NCBI GenBank assembly: GCA_005777805.1
Contig: SXLG01000116.1
Span: 1-33,780 of the forward strand
DNA length: 33,780 nucleotides
Direction: 5' to 3'
Origin: Pseudomonadota bacterium
GTDB taxonomy: Bacteria > Desulfobacterota > Binatia > UBA12015
In this document: piece by piece, positions 30,885-33,780 of the stretch
Layout of the letters: every line of letters begins with the position of its first letter
Numbering within the stretch: the stretch's first letter is position 1
Position numbers and translations under genes: made by a program
The notes under the pieces: generated by a model
What the model was told of the DNA's origin: nothing
Database searches by the model: none
The model's input: the letters and a program-made list of their open reading frames with translations, nothing else

Positions 30885-33035
30885 GTGTCGCATCCGATCG
30901 AGGTCGACTGGATCCGCTGGATCATCCTCGCTCCCCTGATCGGGGCGGCGATCAACGGGTTCTTCGGCGTCCGAATCCAGCGCAGCCTGGGCCGTCCTGC
31001 GGTCGGCGTCGTCGCCTGCCTGCCCGTCCTGGTGAGCTTCGTGCTGGCGGTGGCCGTTCTGGTGAAGTTGCTTTCGCTGGAGCCGGCCGAGCGCTTTCTG
31101 CTCGATGACATGTCGCGCTGGATCCACGTCGGATCTCTGCGCGTGAACCTCGCCTGGTGGGCGGATCCGCTGTCTTCGACGATGTTGCTCGTCGTGACGG
31201 GCATCGGCGGTCTGATCCACCTTTTTTCTTACGGCTACATGGACGAGGAGCCGAGCCTGTGGCGGTTCTTCGCCTATCTCAACCTCTTCATGGCGGCGAT
31301 GCTGACGCTGGTTCTGGGCGACAGCTTGCTGACGCTCTTCGTCGGCTGGGAGGGGGTCGGGCTCTGCTCCTACGCGCTGATCGGCTTCTGGTACAAGGAG
31401 CTGGCCAATGCGCGGGCGGCCATGAAGGCCTTTGTCGTCAACCGGATTGGCGACTTTGGCTTCGTGCTCGGCATGTTCTCGCTCTTCTGGCTGCTCGACG
31501 ACCACGGTCAGGGCACGCTGGTCTTCCGCGAACTCGCCGGTCGGGTTCATCTGCTCGAGGGGATGACCGTGCTTGGCTTTGCCGCCCCGGTCTTCATCAC
31601 GCTGATGTTCTTCGTCGGTGCCAGCGGGAAGTCGGCCCAGATCCCGCTCTACGTCTGGCTGCCCGACGCGATGGCGGGTCCGACGCCGGTGTCGGCGTTG
31701 ATTCATGCCGCGACGATGGTCACGGCGGGCGTCTACATGATCGCCCGGCTGAACTTCCTCTTCGACATGGCGCCGGCGACGCTTTTTGTGGTGGCCAGCG
31801 TGGGCACCGCGACCGCGATCGTGGCGGCGACGATTGGCGTGGCGCAGTGGGACATCAAGAAGGTCCTTGCCTACTCGACGGTCTCGCAGCTCGGCGTCAT
31901 GTTCATCGCGATGGGGGTGGGCGCCTACGAGGCGGGGATCTTCCACCTCTTCACCCATGCCTTCTTCAAGGCCTGCCTCTTCCTCGGCTCGGGCAGCATC
32001 ATCCACGCCCTCCACCACGAGCAGGACATGCGGAACATGGGCGGGCTGCGCCGGCACATGCCCGTGACCTTCGCGACTTTCTTTGTCTCGACGATCGCGA
32101 TCGCGGGCATCCCGCCCTTCGCCGGTTTCTTTTCGAAGGACGAAATCCTGTGGAAGGCGTTCTCGAGTCCGCTCGGCTCGCCCGTGTTCTGGGCCATTGG
32201 CAGCATCGCCGCCGGCTTCACGGCTTTCTACATGTTCCGCCAGGTCTTCCTCGTCTTCTTCGGGGAGTACCGCGGCGGTCACGCGACGCACGGCCACCAC
32301 GATCACGATGTGCACGGGGCGCACGGTCACGGGGCGCACGTGCCGCACGAGTCTCCGGCGATGCTGACGCTGCCGCTGGTGGTGCTGGCGGCGGGTGCTG
32401 TGTTTGCCGGCTTTCTCAACGTCCCCGGCGCGATCGACGTCTTCGGCGTGACGCCGCATCTCTTCAACGACTGGCTGGCTCCGGTCATGGCGCCCGAGAC
32501 GCTGGGCCATGGCGCGCACGGGGCCCATGGCGCGCTCGCCGAAGCCGAGGCGGTGCTGCACCACGTCGAACACGACCCGATGGAATACCTCCTGATGGCG
32601 CTCTCGGTGTGCGTGGCGTTCGGTGGGATCGCTCTCGCCTGGCTTGTCTACGCGCGTCAGGCCATTTCAGCCGACCGCTTCGCCGGCGTGCTGGGCGGCG
32701 TGCCGTATCGGGTGGTGTTCAATAAATACTATGTGGACGAGATCTACGAGGCCACGGTGGTGCGCGGCACGGTCGCGCTGGCGCGCGGGCTCGCGGCCTT
32801 CGACCGGGTCGTCGTCGACGGCACGGTAAATGGCACCGCGACCCTGGTTCGTGGACTGGCGCGGATGGATGGCGCTTTCGACCGCATCGTCGTCGATGGG
32901 GCGGTCAATCTGGTCGGGGCGATCTCGCTCTGGCTCGGAAATCGTGCGCGCAGCCTTCAGACCGGCCACGTGTACTCCTATCTGTATGCGATCGTGGTCG
33001 GCGTGGCCGTCGTGCTCGTCACGCGGTTGTTCTAG
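30885..33035 (+). CDS. nuoL: NuoL, complex I proton-pumping subunit
   Basis: NuoL is the antiporter-like distal pump, with a long lateral helix at its C-terminus. It has 716 residues. Core landmarks are FVGWEGVGLCSYALIGFWY (TM5 Glu), FFVGASGKSAQIPLYVWLPD (Lys on TM7), TPVSALIHAATMVTAGVYM and HAFFKACLFLGSGSIIHAL. Two His-rich loops follow the core: residues 466-488 hold ten His in 23 residues, and HGAHGAHG at 542-549. The C-terminus contains a duplicated segment (see 32799-32921). The GTG has GGGGGAGGG upstream. The tail LQTGHVYSYLYA is the normal ending. Confidence 0.96.
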   Translation: MSHPIEVDWIRWIILAPLIGAAINGFFGVRIQRSLGRPAVGVVACLPVLVSFVLAVAVLVKLLSLEPAERFLLDDMSRWIHVGSLRVNLAWWADPLSSTMLLVVTGIGGLIHLFSYGYMDEEPSLWRFFAYLNLFMAAMLTLVLGDSLLTLFVGWEGVGLCSYALIGFWYKELANARAAMKAFVVNRIGDFGFVLGMFSLFWLLDDHGQGTLVFRELAGRVHLLEGMTVLGFAAPVFITLMFFVGASGKSAQIPLYVWLPDAMAGPTPVSALIHAATMVTAGVYMIARLNFLFDMAPATLFVVASVGTATAIVAATIGVAQWDIKKVLAYSTVSQLGVMFIAMGVGAYEAGIFHLFTHAFFKACLFLGSGSIIHALHHEQDMRNMGGLRRHMPVTFATFFVSTIAIAGIPPFAGFFSKDEILWKAFSSPLGSPVFWAIGSIAAGFTAFYMFRQVFLVFFGEYRGGHATHGHHDHDVHGAHGHGAHVPHESPAMLTLPLVVLAAGAVFAGFLNVPGAIDVFGVTPHLFNDWLAPVMAPETLGHGAHGAHGALAEAEAVLHHVEHDPMEYLLMALSVCVAFGGIALAWLVYARQAISADRFAGVLGGVPYRVVFNKYYVDEIYEATVVRGTVALARGLAAFDRVVVDGTVNGTATLVRGLARMDGAFDRIVVDGAVNLVGAISLWLGNRARSLQTGHVYSYLYAIVVGVAVVLVTRLF
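32799..32921 (+). repeat. Internal duplication at the NuoL C-terminus
   Basis: FDRVVVDGTVN (from 32799, residue 639) recurs as FDRIVVDGAVN 78 bases later (from 32877, residue 665). The first 33 bases of the two copies differ at six positions. The preceding RGTVALARGLA and NGTATLVRGLA also correspond, with a three-residue shift. Most NuoL proteins carry a single VxDGxVNG segment before the LQTG tail, so this looks like an in-frame duplication of about 26 codons. Confidence 0.65.
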
Positions 33036-33063
33036 CTCACGCTGAGAGGACGAGAGGGAATCG

Positions 33064-33780
33064 ATGCCCACCAACATCCTGACATGGATGATCTTCCTGC
33101 CGCTGGTCGGTGCCGCGGTCGTGCTTTGCCTGCCGGGACGGGCGCATCAGCTCGTGAAGAGCGTGGCGCTCGCGTTCACGATCCCGCCCCTTCTGATGGC
33201 GATCTCGCTCTACCAGAACTTCGATCGCACCACGGCGGATATGCAATACGTGACGCGAGTCGACTGGATCCCGTCCTTCAACATCCAGTACTTCATCGGG
33301 ATCGACGGCATCTCGATCACGATGGTGTTGCTGACTGCACTGCTGTGCCCGATCTGCCTGCTGGCCTCGTGGGGCATCGAGAAGGCCGTGAAGGGCTACT
33401 TCGCTCTGTTCCTCCTGCTCGATACCGCCATGGTGGGTGTGTTCTGCGCGCTCGACTTCTTCCTGTTCTTCGTTTTCTGGGAAGTCATGCTGCTGCCGAT
33501 GTACTTCCTGATCGGTGTCTGGGGTGGGCCGCGGCGCGAATATGCGGCGATCAAGTTTTTCCTCTACACCATGGTCGGCAGCGTGCTGATGATGGTCGCG
33601 ATGCTGGCGCTCTACTTCTACTCGGAGCCGCATACCTTCGACCTGCTGGAGCTCGCCAGGCGGGCACCGGCCTATCCGGCGGAATTTCAGCGCTGGCTCT
33701 GGGTGGCGCTCTTCATTGGCTTCGCGATCAAGATTCCGGCGTTTCCCTTCCACACCTGGCTGCCTGATGCGCACGTCGAG
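33064..33780 (+). CDS. nuoM: NuoM, complex I proton-pumping subunit (5' part, cut by window end)
   Basis: NuoM is the middle antiporter-like pump. The reading frame from ATG 33064 is open to the last base, 239 codons of about 500 expected. It begins MPTNILTWMIFLPLVGAA and has FIGIDGISITMVLLTALLCP, the TM5 segment FFVFWEVMLLPMYFLIGVWG with the conserved Glu, and AIKFFLYTMVGSVLMM. It ends IKIPAFPFHTWLPDAHVE, the TM7 Lys and the motif that precedes TM8. The purine-rich AGAGGACGAGAGGG precedes the start. nuoN should follow outside the window. Confidence 0.95.
   Translation, partial: MPTNILTWMIFLPLVGAAVVLCLPGRAHQLVKSVALAFTIPPLLMAISLYQNFDRTTADMQYVTRVDWIPSFNIQYFIGIDGISITMVLLTALLCPICLLASWGIEKAVKGYFALFLLLDTAMVGVFCALDFFLFFVFWEVMLLPMYFLIGVWGGPRREYAAIKFFLYTMVGSVLMMVAMLALYFYSEPHTFDLLELARRAPAYPAEFQRWLWVALFIGFAIKIPAFPFHTWLPDAHVE

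Noticed and set aside
28189-32573. Long - strand frames opposite nuoH, nuoI and nuoL (545 and 713 codons)
   Set aside because: They are full of Asp, Glu, His and Arg, as produced by reading hydrophobic membrane-protein codons in reverse. The + strand genes are certain.

Overview
The window is high-GC bacterial DNA. By eye most third codon positions are G or C, and GTG starts are common. Its content fits a Proteobacteria-like organism, most probably from a deltaproteobacterial-type lineage (Myxococcota, Desulfobacterota or Binatota relatives). That placement rests on gene content only (a proteobacterial-style dcw order, a paired Get3/ArsA-like ATPase locus, paired acyl-CoA dehydrogenases, a complex I operon without nuoEFG) and is an inference.

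Layout. (1) 1-10.4 kb is the distal half of the division and cell wall (dcw) cluster, all on the + strand and mostly with overlapping stop/start codons: mraY (3' end only), murD, ftsW, murG, murC, ddl, ftsQ, ftsA, ftsZ. It makes lipid II, exports or polymerises it, and builds the Z ring. No murB lies between murC and ddl; a 21-codon ORF coupled to both sits there instead. A strong GC hairpin follows ftsZ. (2) 10.5-12.2 kb is a decaying block. It holds a Sel1-repeat lipoprotein gene with an in-frame TGA at a conserved glycine and, on the - strand, an AbrB-type antitoxin and Doc toxin module in which both genes are broken. (3) 12.2-16.3 kb carries a radical SAM protein, acpS, a small membrane protein, a phasin/PhaE-like coiled-coil protein, a tandem-repeat patch, a VOC protein and a SnoaL-like protein. 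(4) 16.5-18.6 kb (- strand) holds two tandem ArsA/Get3-like ATPases, one of which lacks the signature lysine. (5) 18.9-22.5 kb (+) holds two adjacent acyl-CoA dehydrogenases, likely a heteromer, and a PlsC/MGAT-like acyltransferase. (6) 22.5-25.5 kb is a coupled BtuFCD-like ABC importer. (7) From 25.6 kb to the window end is a complex I operon, nuoA-B-C-D-H-I-J-K-L-M, with M cut by the window edge and no nuoE, nuoF or nuoG between nuoD and nuoH.

Most of the window is orderly housekeeping sequence. I found no convincing new defence or mobile system. The most unusual items are the broken toxin-antitoxin module and Sel1 gene, the asymmetric ATPase pair, a hairpin placed between a Shine-Dalgarno tract and the nuoJ start, a duplicated segment at the NuoL C-terminus, and two patches of degenerate tandem repeats of about 65-75 bp. 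No tRNA, rRNA, CRISPR array or insertion sequence was recognised.
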